The notes under the pieces are model-generated. The model did no database searches. It was not told the origin of the DNA and saw only the letters and a list, made by a program, of their open reading frames with translations. Of a stretch of DNA of 64,000 bases, positions 11,940-25,124 are shown piece after piece. The stretch is from Lates calcarifer (lineage: Eukaryota; Chordata; Actinopteri; Centropomidae), in contig NC_066843.1 of assembly GCF_001640805.2 (NCBI RefSeq), positions 1,955,777 to 2,019,776 on the forward strand, given 5' to 3'. Within the stretch, counting starts at the first letter, position 1, and every line of letters starts with the position of its first letter. Made by a program: the position numbers and the translations under genes.

Positions 11940-12370
11940 ACTGCCAGGAAAGCCTTGCCTGAGGGTGGTACAAAAGTAAAAACTATGGGGTTAGTTCCTT
12001 AAAATCAAAGGATTATCCTTGTAGGAACATGAATTTGCTCAACAAATTTCATGGAAATATTTCTGCCCACTTACATCAGAGACATCTTGTACAAACTTCA
12101 ACCAGAGGTTGGTGCAAGAGGAATGTTTGTGGCGTGACTGTAATGGAAAGGGCTCATCCTCTTGGGAGTATGAATTTGCTCGAGTAAATTTCTGGTGTTG
12201 GATTTATAATAAGGATTAACCATCTGGGAACCATGAATATGTGCTGCACTTTGAATGGAGCTTGGACTAAAAGTTATAAAGACAAAAGTTGCTGAGGACC
12301 AAAGTGTTGGACCACGTGACCAACCCACTTTACTGTCGTTAGGCCCTGCAGTTATTGGGCGGACCATATT
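11940..12370 (+). repeat. diverged fish interspersed repeat
   Basis: Carries phrases I recognise from a common fish repeat: AACATGAATTTGCTCAACAA then ATTTCATGGAAAT (12,027-12,061), CATCTGGGAACCATGAATAT (12,221-12,240) and GGACCAAAGTGTTGGACC (12,296-12,313). In intact copies these read approximately 'CTCTGGGGACCATGAATGTC ... AAATTTCATGGCAATCC ... GGACCAAAGTGGTGGACCGACC'. The two related 'nnnCCATGAAT' modules here suggest an internal duplication, also typical of the family. Class is uncertain to me and coding capacity is absent. Confidence 0.6.
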
Positions 12371-15104
12371 GCTTACCTCCACAGGTGAGAGCAGCAGCAC
12401 TGACAGCCACCTTATATTTCTCCGGTGATGTTCCCTCATAGTCATAAAACTTTCATTTTACTGACTGAAAATTGCTTAACAGTGTAAGTACGCAGCGTTC
12501 CAGCTCAAGATGGCCAATCTGGGCAGCTGCTACATTAAGAGTTGTTGCATTATGACTCTGCAGAGTGTAAACAGCAGTATATATCTGTGTGTGCGTGTGC
12601 GCGTGAATGTGATTGGAAGCCTAGGCAGCACACCTGCTCGGCTTGGACCAGCAGTGTCTCTGGACCTCATATCCCATTCAGGCGAGCTCCTGTGCGGAAC
12701 AGGAGCATATGGTCCAAAAAAAAAGAGTTCTTCCTTCCTTTGTGCCACTGTTTTACAGAAGGCCCATATACCCTCAGCGCTCCCAGGAAAGCTGTTCCTT
12801 CTTCTTCTTACCCACAGCACTTTGCCCCTGTCTGTCTCAGCCGCCTCATCCATGATGGCTTTGGCAGTGTTCGTCTTCTGACATATGAATATAGACACCC
12901 TGGGAGGCAAACTGAGTGGGATGAACCATCCTCACTCAGCCAAAATAACTGTATGACTTGAATTTAGAATTTATTTCAAAGGCGGGTGTCTTTTGGCATT
13001 GATGCCATTTCTTTTTTTTTCTGTGAGATTATTCTTAAGAAGAGGGAGGAGCAAGTACGTCGTGGCTGAATTAGAAAACATCATTCAGAAAGAAAAAAAA
13101 AAGTTCTCTCCATAATATTTCAGTAGGAGTACGTGTTTAAGATGAGGCTGTGGATGGATTATTTCCGCATTTAAGATTTTAGGATTGTTGCACTCCTATG
13201 TGCTATTCACTATTGATGTGTTTTCTCATTGATGCAGAGATTTGGGTTGAGGGAGCGCCTCCACTCTGGAGGAACACCTGTTTCAGCCTGCCTCCAGATG
13301 GTTAGCAAATCTAAATGCATTTTATATGATGTCACACTAATCTGAATATAGCACGGCGTGCACATCAAAACCTATGCCTTAGGTGGAGACGGTGGCATCC
13401 ATATGCCATCATACATGGAGCATGTTTACAGTAATGTTATTTTATTAATTATTTAATCCTCCTCAATCATATTTTGTGTTTTGAAAACATTGTAAATCTT
13501 GATGGCGGTTCAAGCTCATTTCCAGGACACTCAGGAGCCAAAACAGCTGAACTTTAAGTGATTTCTGAAACCTTGAGACTCAGCCATACAGCCTATGTAT
13601 GGACTGGAAAACTGGACATGCGTATGATGCACTGGATCACATTGAAATACTGCTACTTGGTAACACATACTTCCTTATCGATCACTTTAATGCCTGCAAG
13701 CTACACATGATAACTATCAGTAACCAGCAAACAAATGAAATCACTTCTGCTCCTGTTTATTGTGAAATAACCTTGTTCCTGCTGGTCAGTAACAAGAATT
13801 ACTGGGCTAATGAGGGTTTGGCTCAGTATACTCATCATTTATGTGATGATTTTTTTTAAACTCCAGACACTTTAAATGCTCTCTCAAAACCATGAGGCCT
13901 GCCAAGCACATAAAATGTAATGTACAGAGGACTCACTGAAATCAGCTTGAAAAAGGACACCAGCCTGGCTGAAGGTGTGCCGTGAGATCATTACCTGGAG
14001 CTTCAGAGCAGGGTGTTGATTCTCAGTGAGATTAGCACTATAGGAGCACAGCGTTTCATACACTTAGACTCTACTTGGGCCCGTCACTCAGGTATATTAA
14101 CGGCCACCAAAGTATATTTGGCATTTTTTATTTAAATGTTTTTATTTGTTAAATAACTCTTTGACAATCTCCCCTTGCTCTACCTCTCCTGTGTCTGTAT
14201 GTTTGACCTCCATATTAAAAATATTTTACACTCAGTAACATAGTGTCTCTTTACCGCCCCTCTCTGTGTGGCTGTCATTTGGGCTGCACATTTGAGCGTA
14301 CTGCCTGTGTGTGCAGGGACTGGGCTCACCGGCCAATCACAATATGTAATCAACCATCACCAACCTGATATAAGCCCATTCCCACCCCTCCGCCTTACAG
14401 CCACAAATACAGTCTAATTCTGTTGCAAAATACTGGAGCATCCCTTTCATGTTATAGACTCATCTGAACAACATTTACATCAGGAATATTGCTTGCAACC
14501 ACTATATGATCAATGTGACCTTCTGACATGAATATGAAGATGAACATAGCTGTATGTAAAGATACCAGATGTCAGTACAGTCAATAGTGTCAGAACACAG
14601 ATACTGGCAGATGAGAGACACTTGTCCTGAATTCACTTTCCTTTTAACTTATATTCTACTTCAAACATCCAGCATCAGATCCTGAAATAGCTGGAACATG
14701 TTATCCAACCAGTGAGCCAGGCAACATTAATGGAAGCACATAAACATGCATACTTACATATAGGCCGAAGCTTTGATCTCCTTCATCAGCTACAGCCTTG
14801 CGTGACATCCCCTGTGTGATATGTAACTAAGAAGCCAATGCCCTGGCTTCATAGGTTCACATGTATATTTAATGTCCTCTCTGGTGCATTAGAGAGTGGT
14901 ACAGCTGAGCTACCACAATCTTGTCAGTTCACAAATGTCCACATGCGTTAGCAAAGATTTTTGTGCATTAGCCTGGGAATAGTGACATGTTATATTCACG
15001 CAGATATATGTGTGCATTTGCTTATCAATATTTAAAGATGTGTAACATAGTCCATAAAGCATATTTTTAGGTCAGTATCCTTCTTCCTCTGCGTGTGTGC
15101 TTAG
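12371..15104. other. non-coding, no gene recognised
   Basis: Contains short A- and T-runs and several spurious frames between 12,510 and 12,961 that overlap on both strands. I see neither an exon with good splice signals nor a known repeat. Confidence 0.4.
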
Positions 15105-15169
15105 TTGAGTTTAGTTGAATTTCCGTCTCTTCTTTTGGCTTGTGCATATGTGTGTCTCATTGTGTGTGT

Positions 15170-15440
15170 GTGTAGCCCCAGCCCCTGTGATCCATCCTCC
15201 TCTGCACCAGGGTTAAAGCCGCACACTCAGGGCACAGGGGCTGCAGGAGGGAAAGCGCGGGTGGGCGGCTCATTAGATAGCACTCCCCGCGGAGTGTGAA
15301 GGAGAAAAACACCCATTAGCAAAACAAACGACGTGCCCATCGCTCACACAAACACGCCAATTGTTTACAGAGAGCCAGGCGGACGAGCCTGTCGGCAACC
15401 TGCGCCTGCTTGGGGCTTCCCGTCGAAGTACTTCCGGGGT
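15170..15440. promoter_or_regulatory. conserved-element-like non-coding block
   Basis: GC-balanced unique DNA with clustered sites: CTCATTAGATAG, CCATTAGCAAAACAAACG (forkhead-like AAACAAAC) and CAATTGTTTACAG (forkhead/SOX-like). It is preceded by a short TG run (15,158-15,174). Enhancer-like by composition only. Confidence 0.3.
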
Positions 15441-16232
15441 CAAGAATGAGGCTGGCAGAGGGAAAGGGTTATCTGGTATAGATACACTACCTTATGGATG
15501 CCTCTGTTGTGTCGACTATACACTATAAACAAAACACTATGCTTCTGTAACGACAAGACAGACAGTTTCTAAAGCAAAAAGGGCAACAGGACCACAACAT
15601 AATGAGTTTCTGAATTAAAATTTATATGAAATAGTAGATAAAAAATGTAAAGTATGGAGCAAAACATCAATTATTCATTGATGCATTAGTGTACACCTCT
15701 GTACAACCACTGGAGCACTTTTTAGCTTACATAAGCTACTATCATATACAAGTTTTAGACTTTAAAGCTTCATTTGGCTTTTTATCGGCAGGTTCCTCAA
15801 TTCTGAAGCTCTCAGTAACATTTAGATTGTTCCTCCAAACTTAACAACAAAATAGATCATTTGTCATTGCCTTTGAAAATGACACACGTGAGCATTTTCT
15901 GATCCATCAGGACAACATCGTTTATCAGTGCCATCCAATACTGTTACAAATGACTATAACAAAAATGATTCATATCACCATTTTCTGGTCCGCCACCTCA
16001 GTTTAGGAAACTACAGCTACTTGGTTATGGTTAGGAAATGACTGTGGTCATGGTTAAAACAGATGTAACACAGAAAAAGGCTTCACATTTGAAAAGCTGG
16101 GACGTTTAGTATTTTTGTTCAATGAATGACTTTACAATTTTCCTTTGATCACTAAGCTCAAGTAGATCCAAGAGCTACTCCATCACAGTTAAGACAGCAG
16201 TATGAAATATGTTACTGCATGTGTCATTTGCG
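15441..16232. other. non-coding; possible short repeat fragment
   Basis: Positions about 15,990-16,080 (CTACTTGGTTATGGTTAGG ... GGTTAAAAC) resemble the 'GGTTATGGTTAGGAAAAGATCATGGTT' words of a simple fish interspersed repeat. The rest is unremarkable AT-rich DNA. Confidence 0.35.
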
Positions 16233-16264
16233 CAGTGAAGCAGTGAAGCAGTGAAGCTGTGAAG
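16233..16264. repeat. 8-bp minisatellite, four copies
   Basis: CAGTGAAG occurs three times in tandem, followed by CTGTGAAG with a single change, at exact 8-bp spacing. Confidence 0.9.
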
Positions 16265-16914
16265 CTCTTCCCTGTATGTGAGCAGCCGGCTGGGCGTAGC
16301 CTCCTGGGTAATAAGCGTATCTGAGGCTGGTTCGTCTTCATGACCTCTGACCCCAGGAGTTGTCCTCCAACACTGTGTTACCCCCACCGCCCCCCTTCCC
16401 CTCCTGCCCAGACGTCAGTGCTGACATCTCCTCATGAGTCTCTGCCAAACAAAAGACCAAACAGCATTAGATCCCTGGGTAGTAGCACCAGTGCTAATTT
16501 GCTATTATGCGTGATCTTCCAGTCATTTGTTTGGCTGACTGACTACACAGTGTGTGTTACGGTCTGCTGGCTCTGTCTGTGGAGTCCTCCTGCCGTCAGG
16601 TGAATGATGGAAATCATTTTCATCAGATAAAAATCAGGCCAAGCATCATGCCTCATGTTTTTCCTTTTTTTTTTCTTCTTCTTCTCCTGGCTTATTGTGA
16701 GAGCAGCGTTTTGTGGAGTCTGGCTGAGTTTTACATTCGGCTTCATTTCTCTCTGCTTCTCTCAAGGAACCTACTTCAGATCTTAAATGGAATCACTCAA
16801 CCTGATCTCCACCCTGGCTGTGGTCTCTATCATAAGTCTTGCAGATGACTAGTTTGCTAGTTTGCGAGAGGTGGTAGGTGGTTTCTCTCTCCCTCTCTTG
16901 TCTCTTTGTCTCGC
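16265..16914. other. non-coding, no gene recognised
   Basis: Includes CCCCC-rich text around 16,380-16,400 and a T-run with (TTC)n at 16,664-16,686. Overlapping open frames on both strands are short and featureless. Confidence 0.4.
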
Positions 16915-17165
16915 TACAGTCGGATAATTAGCTGCCGACTGTCAGATAATTAGCTGGGCTGCATCTAATTTTGGTCACAACCTCGGACGATAATGGTCAA
17001 ATGAAATCAATGGTGTACAGAAATGTGAGGGATTAGCTAAGCAGCATGTGCTCAGTTGGCTCACTCCAAATGGTCTGTCCTGATTAATGCGTTATTTGCT
17101 TTGTGTTAATGGGTATAGTCGCATCATCACGGTGGTCAGGTTTATATCTCATTTATTAATATCTG
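16915..17165. promoter_or_regulatory. enhancer-like block with twin GATAATTAGCTG sites
   Basis: Two near-identical 16-bp direct repeats, GTCGGATAATTAGCTG (16,919-16,934) and GTCAGATAATTAGCTG (16,941-16,956), lie 22 bp apart start to start, about two helical turns. Each contains a homeodomain-type TAATTA core. Further CATCTAATTTTGG, GATTAGC, CTGATTAATGCG and GTGTTAATGGG words follow down to 17,110. This is a plausible transcription-factor binding cluster, though its target is unknown. Confidence 0.45.
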
Positions 17166-20100
17166 AACTATAGATAGCTGTGGCATATGAGCTGTGTTTT
17201 AGTGTATTTTCTCTCTGTGTCAACAAATCACATTTTTAAACAGCCTAGTTTATTTTAAGCTGTGTCACCTACTGATACCAGCTGAGGTGTTGAGTGAGAA
17301 GAAATGGATAATAATGAGAGTCATTGTGTAGATTCCTTTTGCTTGTGTCGGTTTTTCAACCAAACACACTTAGGTACAGGTGTTCTGAAAATATTGCAGA
17401 ATAGCTTCCTGAGTCGAGCATTTTGTCAAGAAAATGATCCTCACCAAGACGTTCAGGGTGCCTAGAAGTGCCATTAAGTTGAGTAGCAAGTGTAATAGGC
17501 AGGTGTGACTGAGGAAATACCCACCATCTTCAAACCCCCACTGACACCTCCCAGTGCCAGCTAGGGATTTGGGTTAATGCAGAGTTATAAAGACATTCAG
17601 TAGAAATGGAGGATTGGAGGCGTATATCATCATGATGCACCTCTGTGTGATGACAGCCGTACTGTATGTGACAGTAAATCCTCAATACTTATGCATCATT
17701 TCCTATTTCTTGCTCACTGACGACTGAGGGAAAGTATCGGCAGTAATACAACAATTTCTACTGGGGCATCAGTCTCTCTGAGAGCTGAAACACTGGCACT
17801 CTGGTGTTTAGTGGCAGATATGGCTGCCTGCAAAGTTACAAAAAACCCACTGCTGGTACCAGAATAAGAATAATTACGACGACTGTATATTATAACTTGA
17901 GTCTTATTTTTGTAGCTTTGGCTGCTGGTTAGCCCCATATCTCCAGGAACAACACTGCAGCACAGAATTTATGTCCAATACTAGTGGGCAATGCCAGTGT
18001 TTGAAGGAGTCGGCTCTTTATTTGGTGACGCAGAAAGTAAGGGTGTGGAGGTTGTGTTGGTGGGTGAGCATGCAGCACAGTTTGTGTCACAATCCAACAA
18101 CGAACCCTGGGTTGTTAGACATAATCGTATCGTCATGAAATGTAATCTGGGGTTTTGCTGAATCATCCAAAATTAACTTCTGTCTGGGCGATAGGATCGT
18201 GTTAGTTTTAATGACGCTGTACTCAGATCTGGAAATGCTGAGTCAGATGGGTCAGAATGTTTTCACCTGCTTTAACTGTGACGTACATTAGCCATCGTAG
18301 CTGTGGGTCCACCCACAGTTTCATACATTATTACCACATTATTACCAACGTTTCAGGGGCACTCACTTCTGGTTTTACCTCCAAACAAAGTGGTCCAGGT
18401 CACTTTTATCGTGTCTGTCTGATCAGCTGACTGCTGAAGTTTCTTCTCTGGTCAGACGTGGTGGTAGCGAGCCCTGTTTGGTCTGTGTTTTTACAGCTGA
18501 CAGAAATGAAAAAACTGAAACTGAAAAAAAAAATGTACGTTTTAATAAATCAGGATCATCCTGTAAGACCGGGGAGGCAGTGGTGTTTGCATCATGTCAA
18601 GTTCAGTGTGGTCAGGATGTCGCACTCTTTAAAGAGTGATCAGACTGTGTTTTGCTGAACTGGATGGAGCTGGACCAGGCGTCTCATCCAAATTCCTGTC
18701 ATCTTGACGGCTGCCCAAAGGGTCTCATTTGGCGGACATTTTTCCCTCCAGGCGTCCAGAGATTTCTCCATTTCCTCTGGCCTGTGAGTTTGGGGAAGGG
18801 GTGGATGTCACGCACGTGCCTGTGCACGTCTGTGCACGCACATACATCCGAGTGTGTTGTTGTACGTGCGTGTGTTTTCTCTACACTCCCCTATGCACTT
18901 TGTTCCTTCGTATCTTTTGCTTGGGAACTTTGAGTGAAATTAGTATTCCAACAACATCGCAGGGGTCATGCGATCTACACCCCACTCCCTCCCAGCAGTG
19001 CATCTTGTTGCACCCACCCCCTCACCCCCCTTTCTTCCTCTCCCCCTCCCTCTCCTTTCTCCATTTTGTGGGCTGCAGCACTGCTTTAACTAGAAGCACG
19101 GGGAACAAATAAAAATAGATGGGCAAAGTTGTGAGATGTGAGCCCTGAGGGACGCACTGTACGGATATACATTTTCTGTGAGCATTTGGAGCGGCCCTTC
19201 TCGTCAAAGAATATTATCCCGTCCCCCTCCTCACCCCACCTCACCCCTCCCATCTTTGGATCACGGCAGTAATTCAATTGGGGATAGACAAGAGCAGGAT
19301 TTCCTTGATGCTTTTTTTCCTTTCCCTATAAACGGGTTGTCTGCCTGTCAGCATTGATAATGCTAGCTGGTGCACACTGCGGCTAACTCTACCCAACCCG
19401 CGCTGCCATTCTCCATACTGCTCCAGCATTGAGGAGCTCCTCCATGATTTACTCTATGCTTGTCTGCCCATCTGGGTTTTTTTTTTCATTGGCTCTCCCT
19501 CCAGAGGACTCGGCTGCCCGTCTCTCATTCTCTCGCGCTGATCTGTTTTTCTGTTTGACAATCTAAGCATTGTCCATCTGATACGTCTGTGTGTCTACGG
19601 CTATCTTTCCATCTGTGGAGATGGGAATGAAATGTGATCTGACAGGAGGTTGGATTTACTGTATGCTACCTTACAGTCACTCAGTCACCCCCTGATCTCA
19701 GCTCTCTGTTGAGTATCTGAGATGATCCATTCTCCAGCATATCTGATCAGCCAGGCCGGGTTAAGTTATGGTCAGGAATAAGTCGACTCGCATCAGACCG
19801 TCCGGAGCAGCAGGCATCATCAGTCAGCTAACAAGGACCCACATAAGTGTCTGATGTACAGGCTGACAGGTGTGATCGACCAAAAACCTCAACGCAGAGT
19901 GTGGTCGGTTTCCTCTGAGAGCTTCATCTTTGAGATTTTATTCTGACAGTTTCTTGACAGTGTTGACTTCAGAACTGTTTCTACCACTCAGACACGCTGT
20001 TATCATTTTCTGAAATGTTCAACATCATGTTAATGGGTGCCAGGAGAATGTGACAAGGTGTGGCAAACATCACAGCTGCACTTAAACACACTCAACTTTG

Positions 20101-20644
20101 ATTTTTGTCACAATAACAGAGAGCAAAAGATCGAATCTAAAGAAGTTCACACAAGAGACAAGGACAAGTGATCCCTGTCTTTACTGGAGAGTTTAGTGAC
20201 CTCTATTATGTCTAATAACTGAGCAAATAAAAACATAGTCTACTTCTACAAACACTCACAGACGTTTCAATGAGAATAGAGATTAGACTATTATATATGT
20301 TAAAATCGGGCTCTACGTTTTTCTAGCAGTACTATCACCCAACATGTTATGAACGTCTCTGCAGTTCTAATTGAAAAGTAATTAAGGATTTAATGACAAA
20401 AGCTACTGTTCCATGCCCAGAAGACATTCTATATGATAGCTTTTCATCTGAATGTGGTTGGCTAATAATATCAGAGGACTGAGAACATCTAAACCCAATC
20501 TTAATCGTCAAAGATCTGGATATTTTGTCTGATAGAGTCACAGAGTGGCGCAGGGATCCAAAACAAAACCGTTAAATGAAGAGCAAGATGGAGAGAGAGC
20601 GAGAGTAATAGGCTGCATCAGAGTGGTGAGGAAGCTAATGCCTC
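17166..20644. other. non-coding, no gene recognised
   Basis: Unique DNA with a GTGCACG-rich palindromic patch near 18,808-18,842, a CCCCTCACC-rich pyrimidine patch near 19,010-19,060, and scattered small frames. None of the frames is convincing and no repeat family is clear. Confidence 0.4.
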
Positions 20645-22115
20645 TTGAGACTGTTTGTAAGTGAGGGAGGCCTTTGGATGGCGAGCTGACTTCAGTATGT
20701 GCATTACTCAGCCACATAAATCTGGGAGCCCCCGCCTCGCCTGCCTGCTTTGGTTTGGCTTTAATTACCTGAGCTATCCTGCACTCACCACCAGCACTTC
20801 CCTAATGGGGCTGCCTCGCTCGGGCATCACTCACACTCAGTCCGGCCAGCTGGCAGGATGGCCTGGGGGGGGGAGCCTGGCCCTCCTATTATAACTCCAA
20901 GTCTGTGCCCTAAGCACACCTGTAGTCTGACTGTGTGTGTGTTTGTATGTGTGGCTGTCCATCTTCTCAGCTGTCACACAAACTAACTTTTGCAGCAGGG
21001 AAACAGAGCGTTAAGATTCCTCATGTAAACAATCCTAAAATATTAACTGCTGTTTTTATTTGAGCTCGTGCTGACCAAGACTGTCCACTAATTCGGCCCC
21101 CCATTACACCATTAGGTATCTGATTAGTTATGTGTCCTTGGGGGTTTGCTGTCAGTCAGTGACATGTCATGGCAGCTTCACCACTCGTCAAGAATGTTTG
21201 CTTTCATTCTCCTTGTGTACAGCTGCCTAACAATGTGCCAAGAGCTTTCAGTGCTGACTTAAAATGCATCAGACCTTTTTGTTCCCCTGCGTGAAAAGAC
21301 ACCGAGAAGACTCGGTCTGAGCTCCTCGCGCCCCGGCTGCCGTTGAATGACTCACAGTGACCTTGGAGATTATTGCTATACTAGACAGAAAAAATGCTAT
21401 ATGTTTGTCAAGAGCTGTCTGTCATCAATGAGCTTTTGTGTTGGCTATCGATCGGCGCCTGGGCAGGACACCGGGGTTGATGGATGCACAACAAACAGAC
21501 TCTGCATTGCCAGCAAGCCGCCCAGCCAGCGGCCCCCCTCATGATGGGATGTCAAGCCTGGGAGGCTCGCCCCCCCACGCTTGCACTTCCTCCCTCGGAT
21601 GCAAGTTCACCCAAGTGTTGGCCCCGCCCTCAGCCTGATGCAGAACTGAGCTGTGTCCCTAAATGGCGATTCATTAGTAAACATGGAGTGGATTACTGTA
21701 GTTTAGCCCTGCTACTCGTGCATCGATAACAGGCCCTGATTGCTTTGTAAAATGTTGCGAGCTGCTAGTGAGAGCTGTGCCACTGTATCTGCAGCATGCA
21801 CATATAAAGATAACAGCACAATTCCCCTATCAGTTGACCTGGTTTCTCTTCAGTTAGCAAGCTCCAGCCTCCAGGGTGCAATTGAGAGCGCCTTGGTCCG
21901 ATACTGGATACAACACAAATGCCAGGCGCAATGCAACAATCATCATCCCCTGTGATTTTGGCGATTTTTCAGGAAGTGAACTACCACTGCTACATTATTC
22001 AGCCTCTGTCTCTCACACAAGAGAGAATGGCATTAAAGTTAATTTCAGCACAGCTGCAGCTGGTGCTGTTGCATGCACAAAGAAGCCGCATTGTTATGTA
22101 TTTTTATTGTAAGAG
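20645..22115. promoter_or_regulatory. series of conserved-element-like blocks
   Basis: Unique, repeat-free segments at about 20,650-20,890, 21,040-21,275, 21,300-21,760 and 21,820-22,115. They include GGCTTTAATTACCTGAGC, CACCATTAGGTATC, CTGATTAGTTATG, CAGTTAGCAAGC and GCATTAAAGTTAATTTC. High local GC keeps several overlapping frames open (for example 21,484-21,729), but these conflict with each other and show no domain. The 1.5-kb cluster is one of the densest in the window. Confidence 0.35.
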
Positions 22116-23476
22116 GAGAAGCAGCAAAAAGCGCCTGTTGGAAAATCAGCAAAACACTGTTGTGAAGTGTTTGTTTTCCTCTCTTGACTGGGTTTAACCC
22201 TGCCTGGCTGCTAAGCGTGGATATGCTATGAGGTCGGACTGATCGATCTGCTTTGATATTTTATAGACCCCACTCAGCTTCCACCAGTATGAGCTGCTGC
22301 TGCTGCCCAGTATTTCCCCAGTGCAGGATTACTGTGTGATCCACCTGTGCCACCAGAGATTTTAGACAAACAGGCGTCATAGGCCGTCAGCCATGGACAC
22401 CAAAACCCAACACACACACAGACACACACCTCTAAACAGACAGATCAGGGAGCAGCAATTGACCTCCCCAGTTAAACACCGTACAAAATAGAAAACATCA
22501 CAAAATATAAACTGTGAAATTTACCACCTATAACCATCTTTCTTTGTAGTTTCCACTGTCACATTATTCTGAACATCTGGGCTAAGAGTGTGTGGCACTA
22601 AAGCCTGTGTAATTTCACAGGCTCTGTGTGTTTCACAGGTGCTGGACTGGATCCAAATTGATAACAATTTTTCAGAGTTTGCAGACTCAATAACACTTAG
22701 AAGGATACAGGAAAACAACAACGCCGGACATGGAGGGGAGGTCTGGCAGATTACAGGAGATTTGTCGGCCCCTGGGAATTCTCACTCAGCTGATGTTGAC
22801 AAAGTAGAGCTGATGTAGGTTACTGGAAAAGAACAATAAAAAACCTTTTTGGAAGAGAAGCCGTTCATGTATACAGACTTGTGCATGAAACATTTTGAAA
22901 TTTCTTTGTCTTTTCCCTTTCAACACCCTCTCCTCCATTCTCTTGCACCAAGGGTAGAACATCAATGAATAATTCATCAGTCAAATCCAAAAATCTATGA
23001 AATAAAATCATTTGTTGCTCTATAGTGTGTTTGACAGAGAGATTGTTTATAAGGGTGGTAAAGCAGGACTCAAGCGTTGGTAACAATCAATAATCTGATG
23101 GAATCCCGAGGCCTTCGCTTGTTGCCAACGCACATCCAGAATGAGACATCAAAACAGCTTTTGGTTTCTATCCTCTCGCTTGTGTCTGCAGAACATTTCA
23201 AAATGGGCAGTTCAGACATTCTTCATTGGTCGTTTTGTATTTGCATTATTTATTTCTGCATTAAAAAACCCCTCTCCCCACATCTTGAGGTTGTCATTAG
23301 CTGCAGTATGTTGCGACGATGCTGAGAACAATTAGGATAATAATGCCGTGACCGATCGTAATGGTGATAATGATAATGAAGAGATAATGATAAGAAGGAA
23401 TGAAAATGACTGTAGCAAATAGGGTTGCTGTTTTTAGTATGATTCCACAACAGCAACAGCACACTTTCCTCACACC
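22116..23476. other. non-coding, no gene recognised
   Basis: Short CA-rich patch near 22,410-22,430 and simple TAATGATAATG repeats near 23,330-23,400. No exon evidence. Confidence 0.4.
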
Positions 23477-23517
23477 AATAATAATAATGATTATTATAAT
23501 GATGATGATGATGATGA
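23477..23517. repeat. (AAT)n/(GAT)n compound microsatellite
   Basis: AAT units pass into ATTATTATAATGA and then six GAT/ATG units. The minus strand encodes an Ile run that is an artefact. Confidence 0.85.
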
Positions 23518-23940
23518 GTCCAGAATCACCCCTCCCCCTGTCATCCTCCTCCCCCCTTTTCCTCGCTACTTCCCTTTTAGAAAAGGGAGGGGTCGCAGCA
23601 CAACTTCCAGTCATTTTACCAGTTACCCCACCACCCCCGCACCCCACCCTGTTCTTGGAGCCTGGGCCAGCAAATGGTGAATGGTGCCCAGTGCCAATGA
23701 CTTATTAATCTCTCCACTGTAAGTGAAAAGGCCTGTGCACTAATGAGGAATGATTAAAGAGAGTGAGGAGCCACTTCTTAAAGAGACAGAGTGTCAAAGA
23801 AGGGAAGCACTGGGTAAAGAAGAACTGGATAAAAACTGTTTCCTCTTGGACCTGGCTTTGTGCGTTGGGGAACTGTCATGTTGAAAAAGGGAAAGGGACA
23901 AACACTGCTGACACAAGTTGCAATCACATTATTGTCTAAA

Positions 23941-24164
23941 GCAATGGTTCCCAACTTTTTAGGGTTGTGAGCCAACAACGCAGTCTGTACCTGTCACTAT
24001 TTGCCTTCGTGTACCAGTCGCAACCAGTTTAATTTTAGGCCTGAAATACTGACACAAGCAAAAAAGCAAAGATTAAAAATGAACATAATTTTAGCAAACC
24101 AGGTAAAAACAGCCTCAGTCCAAGGTGGACACAGGTGTCCACATACTTTTGGCCACATAGTGTG
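23941..24164 (+). mobile_element. short non-autonomous DNA transposon remnant(s)
   Basis: The left part opens with GCAATGGTTCCCAACTTTTT and GGGTTGTGAGCC, the usual opening of a group of hAT-like non-autonomous elements. The right part, 24,134-24,162, reads GGTGTCCACATACTTTTGGC then CACATAGTG, the inward-facing end of a frequent Tc1/mariner-type fish element. The pieces are probably two nested or adjacent fragments. No matching left end for the Tc1-type piece was found nearby. Confidence 0.55.
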
Positions 24165-24479
24165 CATAATGCAGTCAGAGAAAAACCATGTTTTGCTGAG
24201 GTCAGAGATCACTGCCTCTGTGTCCGTGCTGTGTTTGGATCTTTATTAGCTCCCTCCCGCCTCCATTTTCTGCTCATAATAATTTCATTACAGCAGAGAA
24301 ATGTACATTATTTTCACTTTAAATTCAACAACTGATCTATTAAAGCAGGGTTGTGTTATGAGAAAGGGAAGACCACCGAGAATCCCCGACGGCGAGTAAT
24401 GCAGTGCGGCGCTCTACTGTATGTAGGTGTGTATACATTCTGTTGATAGCAATTGGCCCTAATCGGCCCTGCGGCTCTG

Positions 24480-24482
<3 letters not shown>

Positions 24483-24511
<29 letters not shown>
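24483..24511. repeat. A-run of about 29 bases
   Basis: Long uninterrupted A tract following CTGCAGC. It could be a retroposon tail on the plus strand, but the sequence upstream is not one I recognise and no target duplication is apparent. Confidence 0.8.
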
Positions 24512-24514
<3 letters not shown>

Positions 24515-25124
24515 GGAATCCACTTAGCAACGTGGCTAATTTGCATAGCTTTGAAGAAGAAAACGGGGTCTGTGTTTAGTCAGCTTAGATGGAAGAAGCA
24601 GGAAGAACGTCAGAGTCTGACACTCAGCGGGAGACAAAGCAGCTGGCTGACTGGTTTGTCTGACGTTTGGGCTGGGTGGATGACTGGCTGGCTGCTCTGG
24701 TATTGCTTTGATGTAGGGCCCTCATCAGACTGTGTGTTGAAGATGTTTAGTGATGTGTTTGGGGTTCACCCTGCTGAAACAGTAACTGGTAAATTTAGAA
24801 ATTAAAAATAGTGTTTCCTGTTTTTCCTATTCTGCTGCTCTTATTAGCTTAAATGCATGGACAGAAAGTTCTGGTATATGCCAGCTCGGTACCTAGAAGT
24901 ATGGAAGTTACTAAAATCTGTTCAGTGTAATTAAACCCAAATGTAATGGATATGGAGTGATATTGTGAGTGTGCAGTATTTTAATTCTCACACAGCCAAC
25001 AGTAATTATGCAAACATCTTGACATGAATGGTTTCATGTTGTTAGCATCAGAATTTCTCCTCATCGCTACCATTTATCCAGTATGCCATAAACACAGCAT
25101 AAGCTTCTGTTAAAAGGTTAAAGG
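24512..25124. other. non-coding, no gene recognised
   Basis: Unique DNA between an A-run and a repeat. A TGGCTGACTGG/GGCTGGGTGG-like imperfect repetition occurs near 24,645-24,700. Confidence 0.4.

Noticed and set aside
23297..23708. Minus and plus frames with Ile or Met runs
   Set aside because: Translation of the AAT/GAT microsatellite and CCCC-rich flank.
24483..24511. A-run as the tail of a processed retrocopy
   Set aside because: The upstream sequence has no open frame or recognisable gene content, and no flanking target duplication is visible.
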